The translations under genes and the position numbers were made by a program. Below the pieces are notes generated by a model, which saw nothing but the letters and a program-made list of their open reading frames with translations, was not told the origin of the DNA and searched no databases. Below are positions 35,130-46,824 of a stretch of 64,000 nucleotides of DNA, in pieces. Position 1 is the first letter of the stretch, and each line of letters starts with the position of its first letter. Origin of the DNA: Mixophyes australis (taxonomy: Eukaryota; Chordata; Amphibia; Anura; Limnodynastidae); NCBI GenBank assembly GCA_036250195.1, contig JAVHZZ010000004.1:158315227-158379226 (forward strand), written 5' to 3'.

Positions 35130-35912
35130 TATCTGAAATACATTTGTCTGTTTTGACTGGGTATTAATTACAGTGCAATTTCAATTGTAATGAAGTGTGT
35201 GATGAGGGAAGCAAGGTTAAACGTGTAGTAACTTCCCTATTTGTGCAAGAAACTAGGTACAGTTTGTCCGGTGATAATCGGCACAGCCATTATGCCCACA
35301 CAGTGTATGTCAGCACACCCGTTCTCCCACTATCATTATGCATGCTTTTTACAAATAAATGATAATAACTATGATAATAAAACATGAGTGCAAGGATTAA
35401 TCATTTATTTATAACTTAATGTAATTGCACACCTGTGCGTTCCACTGTCAATTGGCAATACATATAATGCAATGCAAATCGTACTCAAACGTATGTGTGC
35501 CAGTGAACCAGCTAGAGTGGCAGAGAAAAAACGCAATGGTATATATGTCAGTTTTTACATCATGTAATCGACTTTAATACCGTATTCATCAAGGAACGTT
35601 TCTTTAGATCCACTCCATGTTGAATTTGGGTACGCGTATATCAGATTACATGTGTTTTTTTTTAAATGCACACATTACATCTGCTTTGCTTTCCTTAATG
35701 AAGCGGACCCATACTGAATAGTCATTGTGATATTAATACTGCCAAGTGGGGTAATTGCATTGAATTTCTCTTTGTTACATGCAATTGATTCGCACAGACT
35801 TGTTATAGTTTTTTAACCTTGTTCATTAACTCTATAAAATCCGCACCATTCATTCAAACTTAACTTCAACTTTTTGTTGTTGCTAAATGTGCCATACTGG
35901 ATTATATCCTGT
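35130..35912. other. No feature recognised
   Basis: AT-rich unassigned sequence between the palindrome and the next MITE. Confidence 0.45.
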
Positions 35913-35915
35913 TTA

Positions 35916-36904
35916 GGGGCCTGATTTAGAGTCAGACGCAAGTCTTTCTGATCAACGCAAAAGCACTTTTGGACAAAGATCCGTCTCAGTTTGCACTCTG
36001 ACTGAGACGGATCTCCCCGTTGCACCTCTCTGTGCTTAGAGAATGGGGGAGGTTAATGGGTGAGCTTAGCAATGTAAAGGTGTGTTCATGCTCTGTACAA
36101 TTTTAAGTTGAAAGCAACCACAGATAGGTCTCTACGAGACATATCTTTTGCGCGTGCTTTCAGCTGGTGCAGGAGACCTTGGTATATTAAAAAACAAAGT
36201 AAAAAAATAAATAAATAAAAAAGGTGTGCACCCCCTCCAAAACAGCATGACCAACCCTTGTGATGTTTGGGGGAAAAAGATTTCTATTTTTTTTTTTACA
36301 TTTACACAGCGCTGTGCATGATACACTTGCACGCTGACCCATAAGGCAATTTGCACAGTATTTTAATTATTATTATTATTTTTAATTTATAAGGTGCCAC
36401 AAAGGGTCCGCAGCGCCACACATGACATTTACAGAAAACAGTGACCCATGACACAACATGATACATAAAGAGCAAAATATGAAGAACAAAAATATATAAA
36501 TATACACACACACACACAAACACACACACAGGTAACATGTTAATGCAAATCAAATTGTTTCTGGGACAATGAGTAAAAGTGATGGTAGAAATCAGCGAGA
36601 AGTAGGCCGAAGCTTAAGAAAACAGGGCTAGGGAAGCAGGCCAAGAGGTACAGAGGGTGATGGAATAGTTGAAGGAGCACACAAGGAAAGAGGGCCCTGC
36701 TACTGAGAGCTTACATCCTAAAGGAAAGGGGGAGACACAAATAGGGTGGTACTAACTGGGGAGAGAGCCGGGACAAGGAAGTTAGGAGGAGAACTGAGTC
36801 GCATGGATCTGAAGATCCGTGCTACTCTAAATACTGTGTAAATTACAGGATGCAATTTACACTTACGATTTCAGTGTAAATTGCGTCCAACTCTAAATGA
36901 GGCC
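35916..36904. mobile_element. Harbinger-type MITE with GGGGCCTGATTTAGAGT end and LINE tail inserted
   Basis: Left end GGGGCCTGATTTAGAGTCAG then ACGCAA faces right end TTGCGTCCAACTCTAAATGA then GGCC. TTA flanks both sides (35913-35915, 36905-36907), the PIF/Harbinger signature. The inner part GACTGAGACGGATC recurs in inverted form nearby. A LINE 3' tail interrupts it at about 36359-36800. Confidence 0.75.
36359..36800 (-). mobile_element. L2/CR1-like LINE 3' tail, family C, minus orientation
   Basis: Starts with an ATTATTATT run, TTTATAAGGTGCCACAAAGG and CCGCAGCGCC, and later contains GAGAGCTTACATCCTAAAGG. On the minus strand this reads AGGATGTAAGCTCTC ... GGCGC ... TTATAAAT. The same 3' region recurs at 40862-41290 (minus) and 52700-53014 (plus). 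A (CA)n run lies near 36504-36530. The far end is approximate. Confidence 0.6.
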
Positions 36905-36907
36905 TTA

Positions 36908-37769
36908 AGTGTTTTGGAATTTATTTGCGTCTGGAGAGTCAGTCAGAGGTTCTCCTTGGGTCTCCTCAGTTGACCTCTGACTGGTGAAGTCTTTTTCCAT
37001 TACCTGTCTTGAGCCAAAAGAGAAAAAAATCAGATGGAGACCCTGCAACACCATTCGGTGAGTAAGAGCTACTATCAATATACCTCCCTGGGGCAAGCCT
37101 GCTCAGGTGTTACATAAATAAAATAATTAAAAATAGGACCTAAAAAAATAGTCTCAGTTTCCCAACCCCACAAAATTATATCATTCATTTATACATGTGA
37201 TCGTGCAGAAGTTTCAAACACCCAAAAATATGTATATTTGTGTAGATTAAGGAACAAATAGCTATTCCCAGTGAAATTGACAGATCATGAAAAACATTAA
37301 AAAAATTGGTCTGGTCACTTCAGAAATGAAGGTGTTAAAAAATCAGAATAATGTACGGAATTGCATGGTCTTCATCTTTTGGCTAATGGGTTATATTTTT
37401 AATAAAAGTAGTCACAAATTGACATTAATTATTTCCTGGTGGTGGCTCAGTTATTCCTTTTCAGACCATTAATTATCCTTCCATCATTTTATTGCCAATA
37501 CATTTCTGTATGATTCCTAATGAGAAAAATTAATGTGTTGGGAATACTTAACACATAAAGTAAAATGGCAGAAAATGTCCGTAATACTTTATATTACCTA
37601 CTTATGACTTCACTAAATTTATTGGTCAGAGCAGCCATTTAATTAGGCATTAAGTAAAAAAGAACACAGACAATTTGCTCCTTGTCACTTAAGCTATGGT
37701 GAAAGAAAGGTATTGGCAATAATATTTTTCTTATGGTTGGCGTCTCTTTCCTTTTTGTAAAATGAGCAT
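36908..37769. other. No feature recognised
   Basis: Unassigned AT-rich DNA. Confidence 0.45.
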
Positions 37770-38250
37770 AATTCTTTATTTATTAACATTTATTCATATA
37801 GCATCAGCACACTCTGCAGCACCTTACAATTCGAAACAAACACAGTAATAAAACAAGACTGTGTGTTAAAAGCAGAGGTAAGATGTCCCTGATTGCAAGT
37901 CTACAATCTACGGGAAAATAGGAGCTTGATACATGAGGTTAAATGACACATTGGTCCAGCTAAAATGCAATGGGAAAAAGTGGTTAGTGGGTCTATATGA
38001 TCACACACAGCAACACAAATGTTGGTAGGAGATCAGTGACTTGTCTGAGTATACAAAGAGAATTTATGTAAGGATGTAAGCTGTGTAGAGGTGGCAAGAT
38101 CAAATAGTATAGTCTATACAGATGAAGACGGTGGTTCAGGAATTTTATTAACATGCCTAAAGTGGTGAGTGCCAAGGGGAACACTTCAAGGTTTGCAGGG
38201 AAAAGTCTTGTTGTGCGAGGGAGGGAATTCCATAGGTTAGGTGCAGCCAA
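37770..38250 (-). pseudogene. LINE (L2/CR1-type) ORF2 C-terminal fragment and 3' tail
   Basis: On the minus strand, AAPNLWNSLPRTTRL (about 38200-38245) matches the 'AAPRLWNSLP' box found at the C-terminal end of L2/CR1/Rex-type LINE reverse-transcriptase proteins. Downstream on that strand the sequence runs into a tail, GTGCTGATGCTATATGAATA, near 37800, ending in an AT-rich run near 37770. The reverse-transcriptase core itself is absent, so this is a short 5'-truncated copy. LINE class is certain enough; the clade (L2 versus CR1 or Rex) is not. The neighbouring 38251-38571 and 38883-39370 stretches look like old repeat DNA but could not be assigned. Confidence 0.6.
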
Positions 38251-38571
38251 AAAAGTCCTGTAATCGGGAATGGGAACAAATAATGATTGCGGATGACTTA
38301 GGCAGAGTGAAAGGGTTGAGTTGCGAAATATTTGAGACGTGGGATGTATGTTGGTGCAGTTTTGTTAGTGTCTTTGTCTGTTAGTATAATTTTATTATAT
38401 TTGGTGAAATACAGACAATCAATATACGAACTGACTGGATCAGCAGTAGAAGAAAACTTTGTGAAAAAGGTTAGTGTAGGCGTTGCATAGAAAATGTATT
38501 GTTGTTGGTGAGATTTTAATTAGGGTAAGACCAGAAAGAAGGGTATTGCAATAGAGGATGTCAGAGATTAT

Positions 38572-38882
38572 GGGCCTGAGTCATTAAGGCAAAAAAGGAG
38601 TAAATGTTCTCTGGGACAAACCATGTTACAAAGCAAGGGGTGCAAATTAGTTTATTATTTTGCACATAAGTAAAATACTGGCTGTTTTTTCATCTAGCAC
38701 ACAAATACTTGCTAGCTTTATTATTACACTGAAATTTAAAGTTGATCTAGGACATGTCCTACCCGAACTACAAATCTGTCCACACATTTTAAATTTACCT
38801 TCCCCTCCAATGCAACATGGTTTTGCCCAAGTGCAAATATTACTCCTTTTTTATGCTTTGCTCTCCTTAATGACTCAGGCCC
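38572..38882. mobile_element. MITE with GGGCCTGAGTCATTAAGG ends
   Basis: Perfect 18-bp inverted ends GGGCCTGAGTCATTAAGG ... CCTTAATGACTCAGGCCC, with inverted similarity continuing inward (AAAAAAGGAGTAA, CAAACCATGTT/AACATGGTTTTG). TAT flanks both ends (38569-38571, 38883-38885). Length is 311 bp. A related end, CTTATTGAATCAGGCCCTA, lies near 60523-60541. Confidence 0.88.
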
Positions 38883-39940
38883 TATGTGTGCATGATTTAA
38901 AGCTTTTGCAGTGTCTTGTGTGAGATACATGCATATTCTGGAGATGTTGGTTACATGCATGTAACATGATTTAGGTAAAGATTTGATGTGTGGAGCAAAG
39001 GACACTTTTTTGTAAAGGGTGACACCTAGGCAGTGAGGGGTTAGGTTTATTGTTGTCAACAGAAATAGAGATGTCAGGAAGTTACATTTTGTTGACTTGT
39101 GGGAAGATTGTTAGCTCAGTTTGAGTTTGAGGTGGCGAGAAGTGAGATAACATCCAAGAGGAAATGGCAGAAAGACATTCAGTAAAGTGGGCAGATGATT
39201 AGAAATCTATTGTGAAAGATAAATCTGAATTTGGGTGTCATTCGCATAGAGGTGATGAGGAAATGGAAAGGTTTTTTTTATTATTTTCAAGGGAAGTGGC
39301 ATAGATAGAGAAAAATAATGGGCCTAGGACAGAATTTGATAAAACATGGGATGAGAGGTACACTTTATAGACCACTTGACTTCTTGTAAATGACATTTAC
39401 ATGGCACCCCTTTGACTCAATGCTTTTTTTAAAAAAATAAATAAAAATAAAATAGGTTTATAGAGAATGGCAGATATTTGGAATTTCTTCTTCAGCATTA
39501 CACTGACACAGTCCCTACTATTATAATAACGCAGACTTGTACAACCAGTAGGACTTGGGTACATTTTTGGCTTGGTTTTGTGTGTGTGATGGTGTTTTGG
39601 TTCATGCTGCTGGACTGTCTGTTGTGCCTCATGTAATATGCATGCTCCAGGCAATGCACAGGCAACAACATTCTTAGAGATAACAAGGACACTGATTGTT
39701 TTACAGCACTAGCTGCAGGTATCATTCCAGTGAAGGTGGAAGAAAAAATAAATACACCTAGACTCTGGGTATAGAACTTTAACTATTTGTGTTTGTTGCT
39801 GGCACTGAGTAACTACATACACTGTAAGGAGCAGAGGAGAAGACCGCTGTGTATGAAACTGGTCAAATTCACCACTCATTTCCAAGTGATCTAAAAGGTA
39901 TGCTAAGGTTACGATACATCTAGAGACACCTGTTTTTTAT
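38883..39940. other. Old unassigned repeat-like DNA
   Basis: Words such as GGGTGTCATTCGCATAGAGG and AATAATGGGCCTAGGACAGA recall an old vertebrate interspersed repeat. I cannot name it. No coding sequence. Confidence 0.3.
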
Positions 39941-40860
39941 TTAATCATTTTTTTATTGATTATTAAATATGCAGATAGATCATTTCAAAAACAATGAACA
40001 GTGGATAAAAAAATCATCCTCATGTTTTCTTTTCTTTTCCAAGCTAGGAATTACTGCTTGGTGTTGGAACTAAACAAAGAAGGATTAGTGCGATCTGCCT
40101 ATACTGTTACTGTTAAAGTGGGCTATTCCATTGGATTGAGTGCCACAGAGGGAGGGAAGTGACCCTGCAGCCCACAAGCAACCCTAAAGAAGTGATGGAG
40201 GATGTAGTCATTGCTCCATTAAGGAATGAAAAGAAGGAGATTCCTAAAAAAATCTGCTATCAAATGAGATTGCCATAAATTCCTTGTAGTGGTCTTGACT
40301 AGACATAGAAATGCCATCCATACTCATGTAGAAATCAATCCTTCTTAGCCTCTCCTTTAGGCTAGGAGGGGAGAGGGATCTTGAGTGTACTGGAATAAAT
40401 GCTTGTGGAACATTATTTATATGTCTGAGTAGAGATTTTTTTATATTGGAATATTCAGAAGGTTAAAGGACCAAAAATCTGGGCTCTCTGGAACTGGCCC
40501 TTCCAATTATCTTTATTGTCTATTCCCTGACTTTAAGCCAGGAGTAGGCCAATCTTGGATAGCTCCTCCAATTATGTAATGGGGACCCCATGCCCAATCC
40601 ACACCTCCAGCAGAAGCTCAAGATACCAGGGTGCAACCTTCATAGTTGGGAGGGGCACTTGTGCCATCTAGTGAGAACCTTGAATTGCGTTTCTACCACC
40701 AAGGTTAGAGGGGCTAGCCATAGTGATTTGGAATATTTTTGCCAAATTTGGCCAGTTTCTTCTTTTCCTAGATCACGGCCCCACGATCCTTTACAATTGT
40801 ATCATTGAGCTTTCCTCCTCAAAGTGCAATTTGTGAGAAATGTCACCACAATTTCTATCT
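39941..40860 (-). pseudogene. L1/Tx1-clade LINE ORF2 C-terminal fragment
   Basis: On the minus strand, the segment near 40790-40590 reads FKVLTRWHKCPSQL, then LHPGILSFCWRCG, then a short gap and H, then W. This corresponds to the Cys-rich region (TRWY-P ... CWRC ... H-W) at the C-terminus of L1/Tx1-type LINE ORF2 proteins. In-frame stops interrupt it. Upstream reverse transcriptase is missing because the fragment stops at the LINE tail at 40862. Its 3' side ends near 39941 in an A/T-rich run. The enzyme would have been the nickase/reverse transcriptase copying the element's own RNA; this copy is dead. The larger L1-like fragment at 46857-48730 lies in the same orientation. Confidence 0.55.
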
Positions 40861-40861
40861 C

Positions 40862-41290
40862 TATTATTATTATTATTATTATTAATAATTATTTATTTAT
40901 TTATAAGGCGCCACAGATTCCATAGCACCAGACACAGGAGCAATTAAAAAGTAGATGAGATAATACACATAAGTCACACAGATGACTATGAGTAATGCTA
41001 TGGGGACTCACACAGAGTACAGCAAAATACATGACAGGACGTATGAGGGAGTCAGACAATAGACAGACATGGGACAATTGGTAGAGAGGAACCTGCCCAT
41101 GAGAGCTTACATTCTAGAGGGAGGGGGGGGTGAGTGACAGTAGGACCAGCTGAGAGAAAATGGAGATGGCAGATGAAGGAAGAGGAGGTGATGGACAAGA
41201 TGGTCAGGAGGTGGCAGGATAGGTGAAATTGAAAAGATAATATTATCAGGGAAAATACAGATTGATCCCTGGCCAATGCAATGTGATTAG
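40862..41290 (-). mobile_element. L2/CR1-like LINE 3' tail, family C, minus orientation
   Basis: ATT repeats at 40863-40884, then TTTATTTATTTATAAGGCGC and CACAGATTCCATAGCACC. Near 41100 lies GAGAGCTTACATTCTAGAGG. On the minus strand this gives the AATGTAAGCTCTCATGGGCA tail motif shared with 36359-36800 and 52700-53014. Confidence 0.65.
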
Positions 41291-41795
41291 AAATGTCTAG
41301 TGTGAGCGTGATCCCTGGCACTTGATGCATGGATGGTGACGTACACCTGTAATAATCAGTTATTGTGCTTTGTTGTTGTTCTAGTTGTGCTTAGAGTTAT
41401 ACGCTGACCAAGCTGATAAAAATACACTGTGGCCAGTTGTCAAGCAATTAAACCAGGAAATTACTAACATATTTAATTTAAGTAAGGATGTGCTGTACTT
41501 TATCTTTGTGCTGCTGAGATTTGAGCACAGGAGTGTATTGTACAATCTAAATAATATGGAAATAGTTGTTAGTGACAGCTGAACACAGTAACTGTATTCA
41601 GTGCAAATAACATTATGTAATATGAAAAAGGGGAGTGTCACACAAAAGTAATTGTTGGTATAAGAGATATACAGTATATAAGTGAAACTTGATATTCGCA
41701 TATTTGTATGGTTTGATTGGTAGTCCAGGTCCATTCTATGGTACTATAATGCCACATAGCAAGTATACATACTAAATACTTTCAGTGGGTGTGAT
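41291..41795. other. No feature recognised
   Basis: Unassigned. Overlapping minus- and plus-strand frames of 65-117 codons show no domain. Confidence 0.4.
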
Positions 41796-42105
41796 ACATA
41801 TGTTCGACAGTTACATGATCGACATTTATATGGTCAACACCATAATAAAGACACCATTGGAAAGTCGACAATTGAAATGTAGACAGTATTATTACATCAA
41901 CAATTGAAATGTAGACAGTATTATTAGGTCACCAATTTGAATGTAGATAGTATTATTAGGTCGACAATAATATTTCTAACCCTAGTCCTAACCCTATCCC
42001 TAACCCTAACCATATAATACTGTCTACATTTCAATTGTCAACCTAATAATACTGTCTACATTTGGATTTTTGACCTAACAATACTATCGACCATGTGTAC
42101 TTGCC
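41796..42105. repeat. Inverted repeat of ~32-bp units flanking telomere-like hexamers
   Basis: The left arm holds three direct units containing TTGAAATGTAGACAGTATTA (starting near 41875, 41909 and 41937). The right arm holds two or three units with the complement, AATACTGTCTACATTTCAAT. Between them, at 41976-42011, lie six hexamers of CTAACC type; four are exact and two have one or two changes. Outer parts contain GTCGAC-like words. This looks like a known style of palindromic repeat with telomere-like centre, but I cannot name the family. Confidence 0.85.
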
Positions 42106-42163
42106 CTCCAGCACCTGCAAAAGATACACATCCTAAAAGGTGTATCTGTTGATGTGTCCACGT

Positions 42164-42310
42164 CAGTGGTTCGAAGTGGGGGTGTATATGGTGGTATGCC
42201 ATAACACCACTTCTCCTATAGCCTTAATTTGAAACTATTAAAGTACATCCACTTGCATTCATATTACATTTTTCATACTGCCACTTCTAAATTTCCACTT
42301 CGACCACTAG
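42164..42310. mobile_element. Possible hAT-like MITE
   Basis: AGTGGTTCGAAGTGG near the left end is matched in inverted form by CCACTTCGACCACT at the right end. An inner hairpin (GGTGGTATGCC/GTGTTATGGC region) follows the left end. No target duplication is seen, so the call is tentative. Confidence 0.45.
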
Positions 42311-42377
42311 TCAATGTCATAATTATGTTAACACATCCATTATGTACTGAGTATGCACCTGTGCCACATTCTGCCTC

Positions 42378-42625
42378 GGCCTTATCTGTGAGCGGTTTGT
42401 ATGTTCTCTCCGTATTTGCGTGGGTTTCCTTCGAGTGCTCCAGTTTCCTCCCACACTCCAAAAACATAATGATAGGTTAATTGGCTGCTATCAATCCTAG
42501 TCTCTGTGTGTATGTTAGGGAATTTAGACAGCAAGCCCAAATGGGGCAGGGACTGATGTCAGTTCTCTATACAGCGCTGCGGAATTAGCGGCGCTCTATA
42601 AATAGATGATGATGATGATGATTGT
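42378..42625 (+). mobile_element. 5'-truncated SINE with L2-like tail
   Basis: Starts within the SINE body (GGCCTTATCTGTG), runs through GTGCTCCAGTTTCCTCCCAC and TTAATTGGCTGCTATCAAT, and ends GCGGCGCTCTATAAATAGAT plus (GAT)n. The tRNA-like head is missing. Confidence 0.85.
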
Positions 42626-44289
42626 TACGAATATTGTTTTTTTTTGGCTGCACATGAATGGGCGAGTAACTCTCCAGAAGAAACAGTGAATCCTCCTACC
42701 TATTTTATTATTTCACAAGCTCTTACACTTTTCCTTGTGAATGCTAAAGTTTCCTTTCATAATGGTTCAACTTTCATTTTAGATCCAATGGCATGTTAAG
42801 GCCATTTCCAAAATGTACACTTTGGTTTGATATGCCAAACACATCTTAGATAACATATTTATGCACCTAGAATAACAAAAGTCCAGTCAGAAATTTCACT
42901 AACGTATCCTAAGGTTGTGAGCTGTGCAGCTGCAATAACATAATACCTCAGAAGGAAAATTCAATTAATATTATAAACATTACAGCCAAATATGTTAACA
43001 ATGTGAATTGTGTTTTTACTTTCCTTTACTGCAAAGATTATTATATGATAAAATCTTGCTAATTAGATAAAACAAAAGTAGGACATTTAAATATGTTTAT
43101 ACATTTATTGTATGTACAGGTTTTTATTCGAAAAACTAAATTTGACTTCATGATGCAATATTATGATAATTAAAATCAAAATTAAATTCAGAATTGTCTT
43201 TAATTTTTATTTACGCTTTTTTGCTATAATGAAAGAAAGAAAATAAATCATCATAACTCAATTAGTAAAGAAATCCTTTGTTTAAATCCTTCTTACAAAG
43301 GTTTGCATAGCAGTGTTATATATAATAGAATCTTTAAGTCTCCACTGATTAATCTGCTAGTATCACAGAGTCTCAGCTATTAATCTGTTAGTGTCTTGGA
43401 GGCTGATGGGAAGCTTGAATGCATTTCTGTCCAAAACGCAGACATAAAACGTATATAAAAAGATGCAATTGCATGTATATATTCAGTCACATGTATATTC
43501 AGACGTGAAACTTAAATGTGTCTGATTAAAGCGCATGATACACTTGATGATAATAATGATGATGACTAGCGAATGATGCTTGAAGATGATAACTGGTGTT
43601 TTAATATAAAAATAAAAAATGGCACTCCCCCCAACAATAAAAGTGATCAAGGCATCATCACTCATAGTTTTAGCTGGTTGCGGCAATTTCAATGGGGGCT
43701 TCGCCATGGGGTAACCGCAACTAGCACTAGGCTATTGCAGGCTGGACTGGTGACATTCTAACAGGAAAATCCCTATCTCTGTTATAATGTGAAAGCACTA
43801 TGTCTCTTCCCATCACCCATGTCTGGTGGGTTTTGGTGTGATAAAAAGTAAAATTTTAGAATTCAGCATTTTTCATGTGCCTACTGGTCCCAACAAGCAC
43901 AGGTAGCTATAAACTGCTTTTGGATAATGGCACATGTAGAGCTAAAAGTGCCAGCATACCCATGGTTGCCAGAGCATGCTTTAATTTCTAGAACTACAAG
44001 CACCAGAATGCCCTGGCGTCCGGGGCCTGCTGAGACCCGAGTGCCACATAAAAGAGACTATTAAAAAAAAAAAACTGGCACAGTGAAAAATAGTTTATCA
44101 AAAAAAGCACTCTATTGGTTTGGCCAACATGGATTACCTGATACCCTCAATATGTGTTTTTTGCAACACTACTGATTTTTTTTTGCTGGTGGCTCTATGC
44201 CTTCACTTATTGCTCTGCTAGAGAATGAAAGCTATCCTTGCATGTTACAAATTTATCATTCAATCCATTCTTTTTATATAGACTTGTCA
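42626..44289. other. No gene seen
   Basis: AT-rich DNA. Near 43992, GAACTACAAGCACCAGAATG resembles a degraded ACTACAA-CCCAGCATGC (ZNF143-type) word common in vertebrate repeats. Nothing else is recognised. Confidence 0.4.
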
Positions 44290-45219
44290 GAAAATTTGCA
44301 TGGGTGACAGACTATCCAATTTGATCAAATCAGACGTTATGACCTGGACTTCCACTGCTATGCGGATGACACTCACCCTGGTCTTTGCTACAGGTTCTAC
44401 AAACCCAATACCAATCCAAAATGGGTGTTTACCTGACCTCCAAGAATGCATGAAATTCAATCCTGATAACAAAGAGGTTCGTATGATAGGAGGTCAACGC
44501 CAAAGAACAAGATTGCAGCTGTGTCAACCAACGGGGATTAAGTTTGGGTATTTGGAGTTGCAAAACTCTATTCATGTACGGAATCTTGGTGTTGTACTTA
44601 ATTGTAGCTTGATATTTAAACATCAGGTTTCTGCCATGATGAAATCCTTATTCTTTCATCTGAAGAACATAGCCAAAATCAAGCATTTGATTCCCTCAGA
44701 CCTCCCTTCACTCATACATTTGTTTGTGTCCTTTACGCTTGGATTACTGCAATGCACTCTACATGGGTCTCTAGAAAAAGAACTGCACTGCTTGCAGCTG
44801 GTACAACATGCAGCAGCCAGGCTCTTAACTAACCAGCCTCATTCCTTCCACTTAACACCTGTTCTCCATTCCCTGACATTGAATTGACATTCAAAACCCT
44901 ACACAACCAGGGGTACTTGAAGTAGCTTGTTTCCCTTGCTCCCTTCAGTACACAGATGAAGGGCAACGAATAGTTTCTAGAATCTCCCATAATTCATTTG
45001 TGGCTAGAGCTCTGAATCTAAATGCTTCATACAGTCCTCCATTCTATGAAACTGCAAAACAGACTAAAGACTTCTGAAGCGTTTCATTAATGATCTTCAA
45101 TATTGTTGAAAAATAATTTGTATTATGCATTTATGTATCCACAACAGTAAAGTGCTTTGAGTCCTATTGGGAGTAAATCACTTTATAAATAACATTAAAG
45201 CAAATTACATTATTATTGA

Positions 45220-45220
<1 letters not shown>
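44290..45220 (+). pseudogene. L2-type LINE reverse transcriptase, 3' end with tail
   Basis: Plus strand: FHCYADDT (YADD at 44359-44370) is the reverse-transcriptase catalytic box. It is followed, after a frame change, by CLPDLQECMKFNPDNKEVRM. Next come IHVRNLGVVLNCSLIFKHQV, SLFFHLKNIAKIKHLIPSD and LQLVQHAAARLLTN. These are the ordered motifs of the thumb/C-terminal part of L2-type LINE ORF2, which copies the element RNA into DNA. A stop at 44885 and frameshifts inactivate it. The 3' end reads AAGTGCTTTGAGTCCTATTG, then TCACTTTATAAATAACATTA, an L2-like tail, before trinucleotide repeats. The 5' part is missing. Confidence 0.85.
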
Positions 45221-45293
<73 letters not shown>

Positions 45294-45299
45294 GTAATA
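45221..45299. repeat. (ATT)n(AAT)n self-complementary microsatellite at L2 tail
   Basis: About 15 ATT units run directly into about 11 AAT units, so the tract is its own reverse complement and can fold into a hairpin. It extends the L2 3' tail. Confidence 0.95.
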
Positions 45300-45439
45300 G
45301 ATGTAGATAGCCAAATCAATCAATAACCTTTGAAAATTGTTAAGGCAAAATGATCTTCATGAAGCTGATTGGAATAGTGTGTATTATAAATGAACACAGT
45401 ACATAACACAAATCACACAGTATATAATACATACATTAT

Positions 45440-45660
45440 AATAAGACATTACATTTATCACACCCCCTCACCCACATCACGCCACCCTCAACAAAATCAC
45501 CCCTCCAGCCACATTACACCCTTCTCAGCCACATCATACCCTCTCCAACCACATCACGACACCCCCACATGCACATTGTGACACCCCCCTAGACAGATTA
45601 TAGCAAGCCCTCCCCAGACACATTAAGACACCCCCTCCCCAGACACAATATGACAGTCCT
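45440..45660. repeat. Degenerate C-rich tandem repeat
   Basis: Repeated phrases of CCACATCACNCCACCC type, later CCCCAGACACATTAAGACAC, with a period near 20 bp and many changes. Unnamed family. Confidence 0.6.
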
Positions 45661-45727
45661 CTGTACTTTCCTATGCTCGATTGATGCTGCTGGCATCCAT
45701 CAGGGTGGGAATTTGCTGTAGAGTGAG

Positions 45728-46062
45728 CAGGGAAACTCTTAGTCTTGGGAGATTATCAATTCTCGCAAGATTTAGAGCTCCTCGGCTTGTTCTTCGGGCT
45801 GTGTCTGGTCCACGGCATGGGAGCAGCTATCAGCTCCCCCCTCTTAACACCCCCTCCACAACCGGTACTTTGTATCCACTCCACCCTCTTCTCAGTGCCC
45901 CTGATTGTAATCATACCTATAAAGTCTAACTATCCTACAACTTTCCTACATAGACCCATGGCTTCCAGTTCCCTACACTGCTCTGTAGAAGCTAGAGGCA
46001 AAGCATAATGGTCAGAATACACGCTGCAAGGTTATGTGGGCATTCAGTCAATGCCACTTTAC
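45728..46062 (+). repeat. 335-bp duplicated segment, copy 1
   Basis: From CAGGGAAACTCTTAGTC to GTCAATGCCACTTTAC. It recurs at 46490-46824 in the same orientation with about nine single-base differences and no gaps (about 97% identity by eye). It contains an open frame of 87 codons that has no recognised domain. Confidence 0.93.
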
Positions 46063-46467
46063 TGTTATCAGGGCCTCTGGCTCTTCAGTGTTGTGGAACT
46101 AAAAGCACAGCATGTCCTGCCAGAGGGAAGCTGGAACTTGTAGAACCCAAATAGATGTAGAGACATAGGTTACACTGGAATACAGCCAGTCACATAGTAC
46201 ACTTAAAGTTGAACTTCCATCATATTCATGATACTTTTTTCATCCATCACAATTTTTTTTCAACCATAATACAAAACAACTACATAGAACAATCAACTCT
46301 TAATATTATAATAATGCAATAAAAGATGATGTACCATGAACATGGAATCTTTTGTAACCTCTTATGGTGGCAGTGCATCTAACCATCTAAATAATTACCA
46401 ATAATATGTGTTACTAAAATAGCTAAATAAATAAACATTTTGAAACACACTTTCTGCTAGAATATAC
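46063..46467. other. No feature recognised
   Basis: AT-rich spacer between the two copies of the 335-bp segment. Confidence 0.5.
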
Positions 46468-46489
46468 AAACTTCTCATGTCAACTATCT

Positions 46490-46824
46490 CAGGGAAACTC
46501 TTAGTCTTGGGAGATCATCAATTCTCGCAAGATTTAGAGCTCCTCGGATTGTTCTTCAGGCTGTGTCTGGTCCGCGGCATGGGAGCAGCTATCAGCTCCC
46601 CCCTCTTAACACCCCCTCCACAACCGGTACTTTGTATCCACTCCACCCTCTTCACAGCGCCCCTGATTGTAATCATACCTATAAAGTCTAACTATCCTAC
46701 AACTTTCCTACATAGACCCGTGGCTTCCAGTTCCCTACACTGCTCTGTAGAAGCTCGAGGCAAAGCATAATGGCCAGAATACACGCTGCAAGGTTATGTG
46801 GGCATTCAGTCAATGCCACTTTAC
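46490..46824 (+). repeat. 335-bp duplicated segment, copy 2, flanked by a 24-bp direct repeat
   Basis: Same segment as 45728-46062. The sequence beginning AAACTTCTCATGTCAACTAT (24 bp in all) occurs immediately before it (46468-46491) and again just after it (46833-46856). It therefore looks like an insertion of the segment into a site that was duplicated. Confidence 0.9.

Noticed and set aside
41976..42011. Telomere or chromosome end
   Set aside because: Only six hexamers, imperfect, flanked by an inverted repeat and followed by 22 kb more sequence.
45745..46770. An 87-codon frame kept open in both copies of the 335-bp segment
   Set aside because: Of the eight coding differences I counted between copies, six change the amino acid and two do not. 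This is as expected without purifying selection.
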